Position numbers and translations under genes: made by a program. Under the pieces are notes generated by a model. The model saw only the letters and a program-made list of their open reading frames with translations, searched no databases and was not told the DNA's origin. From Chrysomallon squamiferum (taxonomy: Eukaryota; Mollusca; Gastropoda; Neomphalida; Peltospiridae), in assembly GCA_012295275.1 (NCBI GenBank), contig CM022671.1, forward strand, positions 36,074,183 to 36,124,182: 50,000 bases of DNA, given 5' to 3'. Shown here one piece after another: positions 1 through 10,301 of this stretch (position 1 is the first letter of the stretch; each line of letters starts with the position of its first letter).

Positions 1-1090
1 GAACATGGCAAATCAATTATCTGGAGATAAAATCTAACTATAATTTTAATTTTAATTTAATTTTATTATTATTTAATTTGGATTGTTATATTATATGCAG
101 CTGTTTAGCTGGAAATTCAGTTATTGTTGTGTATCTGACAACTCAGACAAAACTGTGGACTGCTGAAGTGAGTGGGTGGGAAGAGGATTACAGAATGATA
201 AATTCTAAATTGACAAATAATTTTTTTTTTTTTTTTTAATTTTTAAAAAATATAATTATTATTTTCTTCCTAAATATGCTATTAAATTGAATATTTTTTT
301 TTATATAAATACTTAAATATAACTGATTATGTGAAATTAAAACATACAGTCGCCAGTATGATTTTATAAACTTATGTTAATTAGTACGTTTCTCGCCAAT
401 TTAATTAATTACCCAATCTACGTTTTTTTTTTTAAAAAAGGGTATTGTTCGGAATATTCAATTTCTCTGTGTTTAAAACACATTTATATTTGTAAAAATA
501 AAAACACAAGTGGGATAGAACAAAGATGGTATTAAAGTTACCAGCTCGCAGAGTATTACGTAAATGGTGTAGGCTTAGTAATCTGTATCGATCTGGAATT
601 TCGACTTTAATGTGTGGAACGTTTCACCGGCAACATTGATCTGTCGTCTGCTGACAGAATGCTAGACTGTGTCGATGTGTCATACTGGAAAACACTTGTG
701 TGTAATTATACCAAAGAACTGACACGAACCAAGTCTAGACTGGTTAAACGTCGCTGTATTACGTAATGTTTTAATTGTCTTTTATTCAGACACTGTAAAT
801 TGTAATTGCTTGCGCTAAGTAAGAAAAATAAATAATAAACACATATTAATAAAACACAGCCGAGTGAATGAGGTTTGACTTCTCTGCCAAGTCTAGAGTG
901 GGTATTAAAAGGAATTTCAAGTACTGTGAGATGCAAGGAGACTGACAATTTCGGAAACGTAGATGACGCTGGCCGTTGACAATTGGGCCGGACGTCGTGG
1001 GGGAAATCAAACCAATTTCCCACTCGAAGCAGACTTGACAAAGTCACTGCTGCTGGGAAGCGAACATCGCGGGCTGTAGCGACCGGCAAG
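1..1090. other. 5' flank and 5' UTR of the properdin-like gene
   Basis: AT-rich sequence with poly-T and poly-A runs (around 220-245 and 421-440) and no convincing exon. GC content rises from about 960 to 1090, just before the start codon at 1091, which fits a 5' UTR or proximal promoter. I see no clear TATA box at a fixed distance. A minus-strand open frame across 706-1167 is a shadow of this stretch. Confidence 0.45.
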
Positions 1091-1154
1091 ATGAACATTA
1101 AATACCTGCTTGCCATTGCAGTTCTCGTTGCCGTCTTATTTGTCAGTGCTGAAG
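1091..1154 (+). CDS. Properdin-like exon 1: start codon and signal peptide
   Basis: Starts MNIKYLLAIA and runs through a hydrophobic core to VSAE, a good signal peptide with a likely cut after a small residue near the exon end. The donor follows GAAG (gtttgt) and the exon ends in phase 1. The start is chosen because it directly precedes the hydrophobic core and the resulting phase fits exon 2. Confidence 0.75.
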
Positions 1155-1762
1155 GTTTGTTATGCATGTCCGCGTTGTGCTGTTGTTGTCGTAGTTGTTG
1201 TTGTCGATGTCGATGTTGCTTAGTTCTTTGAAAACGGTGGTGGATTCATTCATTTAAGTTAAATATAATCTCAGATTAGGCTTTCGTTCTGTGAAGGGGC
1301 TTGGTGAAATTTCAGTTGAAATATTTGTTTTATTTTCTGCACGTCTCTGCAGCTCTTTAGAGTCGCGCCAGCTTAAATCCTGTATTTGAGTGACAACAGA
1401 CTTTAGCTAATTCTCCTTATTAATCTCCAAACACAAGGATATAATTTACGTTAAATGTAGGATTATGTAACTTATTTTATTCAATAATATGCATCATATT
1501 AATATCTACTTCTATTACTGCTACCACCACTAATACTACCATTAGTACTACTACTACTACTACTGTTACTATTACTACTACTACTACTATTACTACTACT
1601 ACCACTTTTATCATAACTACTACTACTGCTGCTATAATTATTAACACAACAAATGGTTTTTCCAATAACTGAATTACTGTGTAATATATTTTTAAAAAAT
1701 ACAAAACTGGATATTTACCAACACTAACCAGAATGTTAGCCAGTAGAAGAGTCAGATATTTA

Positions 1763-1804
<42 letters not shown>

Positions 1805-2136
1805 CAGAAAACATATACTTGTTATAAAATGTTATAAAATTCTGGCAAATTAATCAGATATTTAAATAATTATTTTAACATTCCATTAATATATACACGT
1901 ATATGCATAATATGAAAATATGTTGGTACATGCAAATGTAGTTGTTTGTATGTGTATATATATGTGCATGTATGTATGTATGTATGTATATATGTGTATG
2001 TATGTATGTGTGTATGTGCGTATGTATGTATGAATCTGTGTATGTATCTATGTGTATCTGTATGTATATATATATATATATATATATGTGAATAGATAAG
2101 TGGTTCTGTGTACTTCTGTGTGTGTGTGTGTGTGTG

Positions 2137-2167
<31 letters not shown>

Positions 2168-2894
2168 TTATTAATATGACTGCTACTGTCATGAAATTAA
2201 AAATGAAGTCGCTATTTTCAGCTGGCAAACGGTCGAAGAACAGAAGCAAACTTCTGTGTTTCAGGAAGCTGAAGCGAAATGGCAAGTGTTCGGGAATTAT
2301 CCGGAAGCGATCTTTCGCCACACCGGAAGCCTGCTGCGCTAGAAGAGGTCAAGGGTTTGCCTGGAAGAAGGTACAGTCAGACATATTTTGTCACACACGT
2401 GTCTGTACGTGCGCGTGTGTCACTGCGAGTGTGAGTGTGTCTTTGTGTGTGTATGTGAGAGTGAATGTGGTTGTGTGTGGTTGTATGATATGACATGATG
2501 TGGTATGATATAAGATTTGATTATATGATGAAATATGATATGAAATATGATGATATATAGTAAATTATGTCATATTTGATAAATAAACACAAAATATAAT
2601 AGAATAAAATAAAATAAAATAAAATAAAATAAATAAATAATAAACAAAGAACTATAAATAAGAATATATAAATTTAAATAGTTTACTATTATTAACGCTG
2701 TTGTCGTGGATGGTGTTGTTGTAGGAGAAGATAAGAAAAAACCGGTTTCGGTGTACGTCGTGTGACTCGATTCAGTCGTCAAAGCGAGAACACGACATGC
2801 AGCTCCTAACAAAGTCTAAACCTGACACAGACAGGAAGAAACCCGACTTCACCATCAGACCTGACTTCATTGGTATAAAATGTTCTTAATACAC

Positions 2895-2933
<39 letters not shown>

Positions 2934-5824
2934 TATATATATATATATATATAAAATATGTACGAACACAAATTTAATTATACATAGATAAATATAATCC
3001 TAAACGTGTTTATTAAATTGTGTGCAAATACAAAAAAAATAATAATAAAATAAATAAATAAAGGATGCGATAGCAATTTTTACCAATTTTATTTATTTAT
3101 TTTTTTATTTATTATTTTATTATTATTTTTTTTTTTTTTTTTTTTTTTTAAATGAAAATAATTCTTGGATTATTTATGTATCTGTCTGCGACAGCTAATT
3201 TTAAGTGCTACTAGCCACTGATTTAAGAATTAAGATAACTTTTGCTTGTGGAAGTATATTAAAAAATTCTGTTACGGAGACTGACAGACTGACGGACTGT
3301 TGTTGTTGTTTGAAGGAGACATGTACCCTACAGACGACCCGGACGCTCCTGAAGTTGTCTGGGGTCCTTGGAGCCCATGCAGTAGTTCGTGCGGTGCTGG
3401 CTGGCGTTCACGTTACAAGATGTGCAACGACTGCGACATCAACGACTACGAAAACGCCAAGGTGGAGCCGTGCGTTGTAAACTTCTGGTGTCCACGTATG
3501 TTTTAATTTGTTTAAATAAAAAAAAAAAAAATAAAAAATAAATAAATAAATAAAAAAAATAAAATAAAATAAAATAAACAAATAAATTAGTTAAAATTAT
3601 CCCATTTGTTACACTGTCCCAAATGTTAGACAGTCTTTTTGTCTGACGTCCCATTTGTCAGACATTTGTGTCTGAATGATATACATTAGTCTTACCTGTT
3701 GTAATAATGTAGTCTTATACAGAATTCTGTGTTTAAAATAGGATTAAAATCAGTACAGTGATATCACAGTACGAGTCAGTTACACATACTAAATGGTACG
3801 ATGTATTGTTTAGTGTGAAAACACCTTAAATAGAGTTTTAAAATTATCGCACTGTTTTTTGCATTATTTCAGAGGACGGAAATTGGGGACCGTGGTTTCC
3901 ATGGGAACCATGTTCTGCAAGGTGTGGGGGCGGAACTCGAGTTCGTAAGCGAAAATGTAACTACCCTCCCCCGTCCTATGGAGGCAAGAACTGTCCTGGA
4001 CCGGCAGAAAATAACCAAACTTGTAACGAAAAACCGTGTCCAGGTACGAATTTGTGTGTGGTGTTTCTATAAGTATGTGTATATGTGTGTGCGTGTGCGT
4101 GTGCGTGTGCGTTTGCGCGCGTGTGTGTGTGTGTGTGTAAGCGCACTTGTGATGGTGTACAGATATATAGATGTTTCTATGTTTTATATATACGTATGTG
4201 TGTATATGTGTATAACGTATGTTTGTGTATGTGTATAATGTATGTGTGTATATGTGTATAATGTATGTGTATATGTGTATAATGTATGTGTGTGTGTACA
4301 ATGTATGTGTATGTGTATAATGTATGTGTGTGTATGTGTGTGTATGTGTATAATGTATGTGTGTGTATGTGTATAACGTATGTGTGTATATGTGTATAAC
4401 GTATGTGTGTATATGTGTATAACGTATGTGTGTGTATGTGTATAACGTATGTGTGTATATGTGTATAACGTATGTGTGTATATGTGTATAACGTATGTGT
4501 GTATATGTGTATAACGTATGTGTGTGTATGTGTATAATGTATGTGTGTGTATGTGTATAATGTATGTGTGTATATGTGTATAACGTATGTGTGTATATGT
4601 GTATAATGTATGTGTGTATATGTGTATAACGTATGTGTGTATATGTGTATAATGTATGTGTGTATATGTGTATAACGTATGTGTGTATATGTGTATAACG
4701 TCTGTACGTTTGTTGTAGTTAACGGAGGGTGGAGTCCGTGGTTTACGTTAGTTGACTGCAGCGTCACGTGTGGACCGGGGGTGACGAAGAAAAAAAGAAG
4801 ATGCGACAGCCCAGCCCCTGCCCACGGAGGTAAAGAGTGCACCGGGTCAAACACCATGACCCGGCGATGTGAGAAGTCTCCTTGTCCACGTGAGTAAATA
4901 AAACACACACACAGACAGGCAGACAGACAGACAGAGAGACACGAATGCAGTTTGACATTTAGATAGAATGTGAGCGATAGAAAGATAGATATTTAGTGAA
5001 ACAGACAGACAAAAAAAAAAAAAAACAGAATTATAGGCAGCCACGTTGTATTGATGAAATAAAACTTAATTCCGTGCATTTTACGTTAGATTTAACAATA
5101 AAGTTATTTTCTTATAATTCGAGAGGCATTTTTCAGTGAAATGAAAATTTTTAAGCTCTTATATGTTCATTAGACTGACGTGGAATATTCAAGATGTCGT
5201 CAGAATTAGAAATTACAACATGCATAGGAAATTGTCCCTTTTTTCAAATTGTATTTTATTTTTAAGATTTTTATTTATTTATGTTAAATATTTTATATCT
5301 TTCATTCATTCTTTTCTTCTTTTCTTTTCATAATTGTTCTTGTTCTTTTTAAACTTTTTCAATTCTTTTCTTTTCTTTTCTTTTATTATATAAATATATT
5401 TTAAATATATGATTGCATTTTAATCATTTACTTTTTTAATTATTTAATTACAGAACACTACATTACCTTAATATATTTTAAATATATGATTGCATTTTAA
5501 TCATTTACTTTTTTTAATTATTTAATTACAGAACACTACATTACCTTAATATATTTACTTATGTTTGTTTTTCATTATTATAATCATTTTTGCACAGGGG
5601 AATGGGGCTGGTCTATGTGGTCGAAATGGGGCACGTGCTCTGTGACGTGTGGGCAGGGCATTCGTCAGAGAGACAGGTCATGTGACAGTCCTAAACCACT
5701 GCATGGTGGGAAGGACTGTGTGGGCAGATCTGTAGATCACGTGGCTTGCTTTGGAGGTCGACCGTGTCCTGGTAAATAATTTCATTTAATTTTTATGTTT
5801 TTAAAAACCCGACAACAATAACAA

Positions 5825-5859
<35 letters not shown>

Positions 5860-7430
5860 ATATTAATAATAATTATTATTATTATTTATCACTGATATCA
5901 TATTAATTATCATATTCATAAATCTGTATACGACAAAATATTTTATGTGATAAAGTAATAAATAAATAAATAAACATTTACAAACGTGTTATTAACATAT
6001 AAAGATATTTAGAACTGACGGAGAAGTGTTTAAACAATGGTGTAAAGTGTTTTAGATTTTTCTGAAGGGTTTAAAACTTGTTTCTGGTTTCAGTGGACGG
6101 CGGCTGGTCAGCGTGGACGAAGTTTGGATTCTGTCGGACCACTGAACGGTGCAAGCCCGGCTTCAAAGTGAGGTCACGCAGTTGTACTGAGCCACGCCCT
6201 AAACATGGCGGGAAACCGTGTCCAGGGCAACAGTACGAACGTGTTACGTGTTTCAATGACAGGAACTGTCCAAGTACGTTTATTTATTTATTTATTTATT
6301 TATTTACTTATTTATTTACTTATTTATTGTACATTTTTAATTTAGTTATATGATAAGGCTGAGCATCTATCAGAAACTGAGAGGAAACCCGCCTTTTCAG
6401 TGAATCATTTCAAAATAAGTGTTCACCTTTAATAATAAAATATTTCGAATTTATGAAAATTAATTACGTTCAGATTCTCACAGAATAAATTAATTTACAG
6501 GAAATGGATCGTGGTGTGAGTGGGGGGCGTGGTCATCATGCTCGGCCACGTGTCAGGTGAGAACGGCCGTGCAGGTGAGGGAGAGAGACTGTAAATGTCC
6601 GGCGCCGAAGTTTGGGGGCGCCTTGTGTTCAGGTAGGTTCTTAACAGAGACGTACCTGCAAAAAACAGCAAACTCTCAAACTGTCCAAAACATCTGACAT
6701 CATCTTTAGATCATTCTTCCTTAAAACTTTAATAATCGTACAGAAAATATGTATCAAGATACATTCAACAAAGATGTAATTATTACGTCATATCATAGAT
6801 TAAATAATATCATTTATATCTTATCATTTCACTTCATCTGTATCAGTGTCGTTTATGTCGAGTATTATTTATATCATATCACATATTAAATATCACTTAT
6901 AGAGAATTACTTTATCCTGTCATATATATTAAATATAATTTATATCGATCTAATGTCACATTTCACATGTATTAAATACACTTATATCGCAGATATCATA
7001 TATTATCACGCAAACTGAAATACCACATAATATCATACTGTGCAACGTTGTCTTTACACAGGTGAATCGGTTGAAGGAAAAGGATGCTTTGATTTACCTG
7101 TATGTAAACCTAATGACGTCAGTACAGGTATTTATTTTTCATTATTTATTTATTTATTTTATTTTTTTTTTTTTTTTCTTTCTATTTTTACATTTCTGAT
7201 ATTATATTGGTTACCGCTATACTAAGAAATAAAACATGTTCAATTCAAGTAAAATTTTGAAAACACCTTCATCTATCTGTTTGATAGTGCACCTATATAA
7301 TACACCTTTAACATACTGATCTCTGTTGACAATACATTTGTTTACGTCAATTTATACAGTGAGAACTGAATACGACGACAGTGACGATGACAGCAATGCA
7401 TCCGGAGCGGGTCATGTTATGGGCAATTAA
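1091..7430 (+). CDS. Properdin-like protein (TB domain plus six thrombospondin type-1 repeats), 11 coding exons
   Basis: Predicted secreted protein of about 501 residues, joined from exons 1091-1154, 2222-2370, 2725-2872, 3316-3495, 3873-4043, 4719-4889, 5598-5771, 6094-6273, 6501-6632, 7062-7127 and 7360-7430. All introns are GT-AG and the phase closes at every junction. Domain order is signal peptide, Cys-rich TB-like domain ending GFAWKK then RCTSC, six TSRs with WxxW and CSxTC-type motifs, and an acidic tail. This is the architecture of vertebrate properdin (CFP, 469 residues in human), a plasma glycoprotein that binds and stabilises the alternative-pathway C3/C5 convertases. WxxW motifs suggest C-mannosylation, and NQT (TSR2) and NAS (tail) are possible N-glycosylation sites. 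Orthology is inferred from architecture and Cys spacing. The alternative is an independently assembled TSR protein; the N-terminal TB-like domain argues against hemicentin, ADAMTS or semaphorin-5 relatives. Confidence 0.8.
2222..2370 (+). CDS. Properdin-like exon 2: first part of TB-like domain
   Basis: Acceptor tttcag at 2221 and donor gtacag at 2371; phase 1 to 0. It encodes a basic stretch, then a CFR-(6)-GKCSG segment, a CC pair and GFAWKK. The order single Cys, GxC, CC, then aromatic GFA(W/Y) resembles the N-terminal TB-like domain of properdin. Confidence 0.78.
2725..2872 (+). CDS. Properdin-like exon 3: end of TB-like domain and linker
   Basis: Acceptor gttgtag and donor gtataa; phase 0 to 1. 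It supplies the RCTSC Cys pair that closes the TB-like domain in properdins. A hydrophilic linker of about 35 residues rich in Lys, Asp and Pro follows, which is longer than the direct TB-TSR1 join of vertebrate properdin. Confidence 0.72.
3316..3495 (+). CDS. Properdin-like exon 4: TSR1
   Basis: Acceptor tttgaag and donor gtatgt; phase 1 to 1. After a short acidic lead (DMYPTDDPDAPE) comes WGPWSPCSSSCGAGWRSRYK, a typical TSR start, and it closes with PCVVNFWCP. The middle has an unusual NDCDINDY loop instead of the common proline-rich CGG loop. Confidence 0.82.
3873..4043 (+). CDS. Properdin-like exon 5: TSR2
   Basis: Acceptor atttcag and donor gtacga; phase 1 to 1. Canonical TSR with WGPWFPWEPCSARCGGGTR, an RKRKCNYP basic layer, YGGKNCPGP and a terminal EKPCP. 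The three tryptophans each three residues apart fit C-mannosylation sites, and NQT is a possible N-glycosylation sequon. Confidence 0.88.
4195..4705. repeat. 23-bp minisatellite in the intron between TSR2 and TSR3
   Basis: About 20 units of roughly 23 bp (core atgtgtataacgtatgtgtg with AAC/AAT variants) fill most of the 675-bp intron and end just before the exon 6 acceptor. The alternating purine-pyrimidine tract makes long, meaningless Tyr-Thr-His open frames on the minus strand. Confidence 0.95.
4719..4889 (+). CDS. Properdin-like exon 6: TSR3
   Basis: Acceptor ttgtag and donor gtgagt; phase 1 to 1. Encodes NGGWSPWFTLVDCSVTCGPG, a KKKRRCDSP basic strand, HGGKECTG and a closing SPCP. It has all six cysteines expected of a group-1 TSR and the same 171-bp length as exon 5. 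Confidence 0.88.
5394..5548. repeat. Tandem duplication (about 77 bp x 2) containing an acceptor-like site, upstream of the TSR4 exon
   Basis: The block from atatattttaaatatatgat to cattaccttaat occurs twice in a row (5394-5470 and 5471-5548), differing by one T. Each copy carries taattacag|aacac, a 3' splice-site look-alike, before the true acceptor at 5597. Confidence 0.9.
5598..5771 (+). CDS. Properdin-like exon 7: TSR4
   Basis: Acceptor ttgcacag and donor gtaaat; phase 1 to 1. Encodes EWGWSMWSKWGTCSVTCGQG, RQRDRSCDSP, HGGKDCVG and GRPCP. Canonical TSR with a WxxWxxW layer. Confidence 0.88.
6094..6273 (+). CDS. Properdin-like exon 8: TSR5 (atypical first Cys loop)
   Basis: Acceptor gtttcag and donor gtacgt; phase 1 to 1. 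Encodes GGWSAWTKFGFCRTTERCKP, then KVRSRSCTEP, HGGKPCPG and DRNCP. The usual CSxTC is replaced by C-RTTER-C, one spacing longer. Human properdin TSR5 is also atypical in this loop, so the deviation may be an ancestral mark rather than decay. Confidence 0.85.
6501..6632 (+). CDS. Properdin-like exon 9: TSR6, first part
   Basis: Acceptor tttacag and donor gtaggt; phase 1 to 1. Encodes NGSWCEWGAWSSCSATCQVR, an ERDCKC basic strand and FGGALCSG. It lacks the last TSR cysteines, which the next exon supplies, so TSR6 is split over two exons. Confidence 0.82.
7062..7127 (+). CDS. Properdin-like exon 10: TSR6, last part
   Basis: Acceptor tacacag and donor gtattt; phase 1 to 1. Encodes ESVEGKGCFDLPVCKPNDVS, giving the final two cysteines of TSR6. 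PVCKPND recalls the end of vertebrate properdin, where a VPACK-type motif precedes the acidic tail. Confidence 0.75.
7360..7430 (+). CDS. Properdin-like exon 11: acidic C-terminal tail and stop
   Basis: Acceptor ttatacag; in the incoming phase 1 it encodes EYDDSDDDSNAS and a TAA at 7428-7430. A donor-like AAG|gtacat follows directly at 7432, so the stop may be followed by a 3' UTR intron. In another frame, entered through acceptor-like AGs inside this exon, it joins to the open frame at 7667-7804 (see findings). Confidence 0.6.
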
Positions 7431-7470
7431 GGTACATTTACAAAATACATTCAAATATTCTGCTAGAATA

Positions 7471-7610
<140 letters not shown>

Positions 7611-7666
7611 TATTTTTTTCACCTTTGGCACCCACTAAAAAAAATATTCATATTTTATTTTTGCAG

Positions 7667-7804
7667 GTTTATTGTGATAAGAAAATGAAATCGAGGAAAT
7701 CCTACATTTGTGATGTTATATATAACCAGTTGCGTCATCACGACTACATCATCGGTTCTTTAGAAAGTACGCTACAAGGATGTATAACAGTTGTTCCTAT
7801 GTGA
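7667..7804 (+). CDS. Possible alternative last exon or 3' UTR exon of the properdin-like gene
   Basis: A good acceptor (tattttttgcag type) precedes a phase-0 open frame of 45 codons, starting VYCDKKMKSRK, containing HHDYIIGSL and ending VVPM with TGA at 7802-7804. It does not fit the frame of the main model, which stops at 7430, but fits an alternative frame through exon 11. It may be a 3' UTR exon or an alternative C-terminus. Confidence 0.35.
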   Translation, partial: VYCDKKMKSRKSYICDVIYNQLRHHDYIIGSLESTLQGCITVVPM

Positions 7805-8098
7805 TGGTGAAATGACTTTTTATTTGAGAACTACTAACATATTCCATGGAAGGTCACAAATATTTTTCAAGCTGGTGTTATTCTTCTAAACAGTGGATTT
7901 TAATAAGTGTTTCAACATCGTGAAATAACACGTGTATTACTGTTAGTTTTCTTCATTGTTCTTAATACTGTCTGTCTTGTACATTTTAAATTCATTAAAA
8001 ATAGAAAAAAAATTTAATGAAAAGAATTTAAATTCTAGCGGCTTTATCGATTTACTGCTGATCTCGTATCATTTTTACATAAAAGTAAATATTTACAA

Positions 8099-8262
8099 TA
8101 ATTCTAAACAGATAATTATGTTTAATTTGGTCTTTACGGTAATTCTAAACAGATAATTATATTTAATTTGGTCTTTACGGTAATTCTAAACAGATAATTG
8201 TGTTTAATTTGGTCTTTACGGTAATTCTAAACAGATAATTATGTTTAATTTGGTCTTTACGT
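8099..8262. repeat. 41-bp tandem repeat, four copies
   Basis: The unit taattctaaacagataatta...ctttacgg is repeated four times with only one or two substitutions per copy. It lies in the 3' flank of the properdin-like gene and has no coding potential. Confidence 0.95.
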
Positions 8263-8984
8263 TATCGTGTAACACATCGTTTAAACTTAACTTTACGGTA
8301 TCGCATGTAGTGTTACGCATGAAATCTTGTTAGGACTTTACCATATTTTTTCTTCAGCTCTTCTTTAAATGTTATAAACCAAACTATCTCCTTACAGGGT
8401 AATGTATTGATCAACAAGTCCGTACGCAGAAATTTATATGGGGGGTCGGGTGCACAATCGACAGGCCAAAGGGCCGGAATTACTAGGGACATGTCCTCCA
8501 CCGAAACCTTTTAACTCTAGAACGCAGAAGAGGTATTTACCTGTATTCTGGGAAGTATAGTTTTATTTGTTTTCACGCTTCCACGGACGGACTACGAGGG
8601 GCACGGGTACGCACCTGCTAAAACGAGGTTACATGCTCTAAACATCAGACACAATTTCAGTCAGCAAGCAGTAACCTAATCACATCAGTTCTTCATGTAT
8701 TATCCACGTCCAGAGTTCTCTCCCTTTACTTTGTGATAAAATCTCCAAATTCATTGACAAACGAATTAGGCATGTTAAAACAATTCCGTGTTCACGACGA
8801 AGAAAACAATATTGAAATGTCTAAATAAGTTTTGATTTGAGTTTCACGCTAAGAATTATCTGTATGTCTATATTCTGCGACTATGTTCTGCATTCACTTA
8901 TGTCTTTTCACAACTATTGTTTCTCTTCAATACTTATTTCACCACCAGTTATTTATTTGTTAGTACTTTTTCCCTTTCATATTC

Positions 8985-8990
8985 AATAAA
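8985..8990 (+). terminator. Candidate polyadenylation signal downstream of the properdin-like gene
   Basis: AATAAA in the context attcaataaagcg. It is one of several possible signals in an AT-rich flank. If used, the 3' UTR would be about 1.5 kb. Confidence 0.25.
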
Positions 8991-10118
8991 GCGTTAGAAG
9001 TTTTGTCATGTTTCATTTCGTTTTATAAAAATGTACTACATGTAGTATTTCAGTAATAGAACTGACAAACCATGTATTCCAATATATCTATTAATTTTTG
9101 TTTTCGTTAGACATGAAAACTAATTTTCTTTCTGCTAATGAATCAGAATCACCCCCGAAAAAAAAAAAAAAAAAACAATGAAAGATTTTTAGTTCAGCAT
9201 TAACATTTATGATGCATCTGCTGATGAAAGAGAAACTGCACAAAACCAACTCACCAGCCTTTTCCTTACTGCTGGAAAAACATGGAAAATAAAAATAAAG
9301 TTTTTTTGCTGAAAATTGTAGTAACTGTAGCCAAGTTTTAAAATATTTTCAGAACATGCACAATACTATTTCTGGCGTAACGTTCAGAAGCAATCTTCCC
9401 TTATATAACTACTAATCAAGTATCCTGGATTAGTTTCAGTGAGCAAACACTCAGTTTTGGGGGTCAGAGCACAAAACAAAGAGCTATGAATGAATTAATC
9501 AGTTTCCTACTTTAACATTCCACGATAAGATCTGAGCACTTTGAATGATGTTTTAGAACCACACATTTTATTATTTAGTATACCTAGTGAATATTTAACA
9601 GTTTAAAATACCGTAACCTTCTTTTCTTTTTCTTTTTCAAAGTTTGCTGCAATTCACAAAGCAAAATATGACAATAACATTCTGTTGCTGCTGCATTGTT
9701 GATTATTTCTGAATACTTAACCAACAGCCAAGGATACAATTTAAGGAAAGAAAAACTGTCATTACTAACATCTCACTTTCTGCAGTCACACATCAATGAA
9801 GAAAAATAAATATTAAATAAGAAGAAATTTATTGTCTTGTTCAAACATACATAGAAAAATGTGAAATAAATGATATAATAAAAATAAAAATAAGATGAAT
9901 TAAAGCAAAAATCAAAATAACAACTGTAAATGAATCTTGACAAACTGATGTAAGTGTACAAAGATGTAAATACAAAGATACTGATGATCACAGTTTGTGA
10001 AAACACTGGATTTAGATTTCTGAGAATCCCTGTTACCAAAACACAGCAGTCAGATCTAACAAACTGTTGAGTGTGTGACACACCAAACACATCCTCTGTA
10101 ACTTCACTGAAAACAAAC

Positions 10119-10301
10119 CTTTAATAATGATAAAGCACAAAAACAATAACAATCTTGATGATTCTTTGTCCTCACTGAAAAGTAATCTTTACTAATGATA
10201 AAGTATGAAAAATAATAAAAATCTTGAAGATTCTTTGACATCATTGAAAAGGTATCCTAATGAAAAAGTACAAAAATAATAGAAATTTTGAAGATCCACA
10301 G
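10119..10301. repeat. Degenerate tandem repeat, about 69 bp x 2.6
   Basis: The block ctttaataatgataaagc...cactgaaaagtaat recurs at about 10188 and again truncated from about 10256, with roughly one change in every seven bases. Simple local duplication in intergenic DNA. Confidence 0.75.

Noticed and set aside
1477-1704. Valine-rich minus-strand open frame
   Set aside because: It comes from a degenerate ACT/TAC trinucleotide tract inside the first intron of the properdin-like gene.
1875-2321. His-Thr-Ile-Tyr-rich minus-strand frame
   Set aside because: Shadow of TG/TA-rich intron sequence and of properdin-like exon 2.
4195-4705. CRISPR-like array
   Set aside because: Units are contiguous without unique spacers, and the genome is eukaryotic with introns; it is a minisatellite.
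4177-4908. Long minus-strand open frame of Tyr-Thr-His-Ile repeats
   Set aside because: It is the minus-strand reading of the 23-bp intronic minisatellite and overlaps the TSR3 exon of the plus-strand gene.
1091-7430. Assignment as ADAMTS, hemicentin, semaphorin-5 or spondin
   Set aside because: No protease, Ig, sema, reeler or F-spondin domain precedes the TSRs; the only N-terminal domain is TB-like and the TSR count is six.
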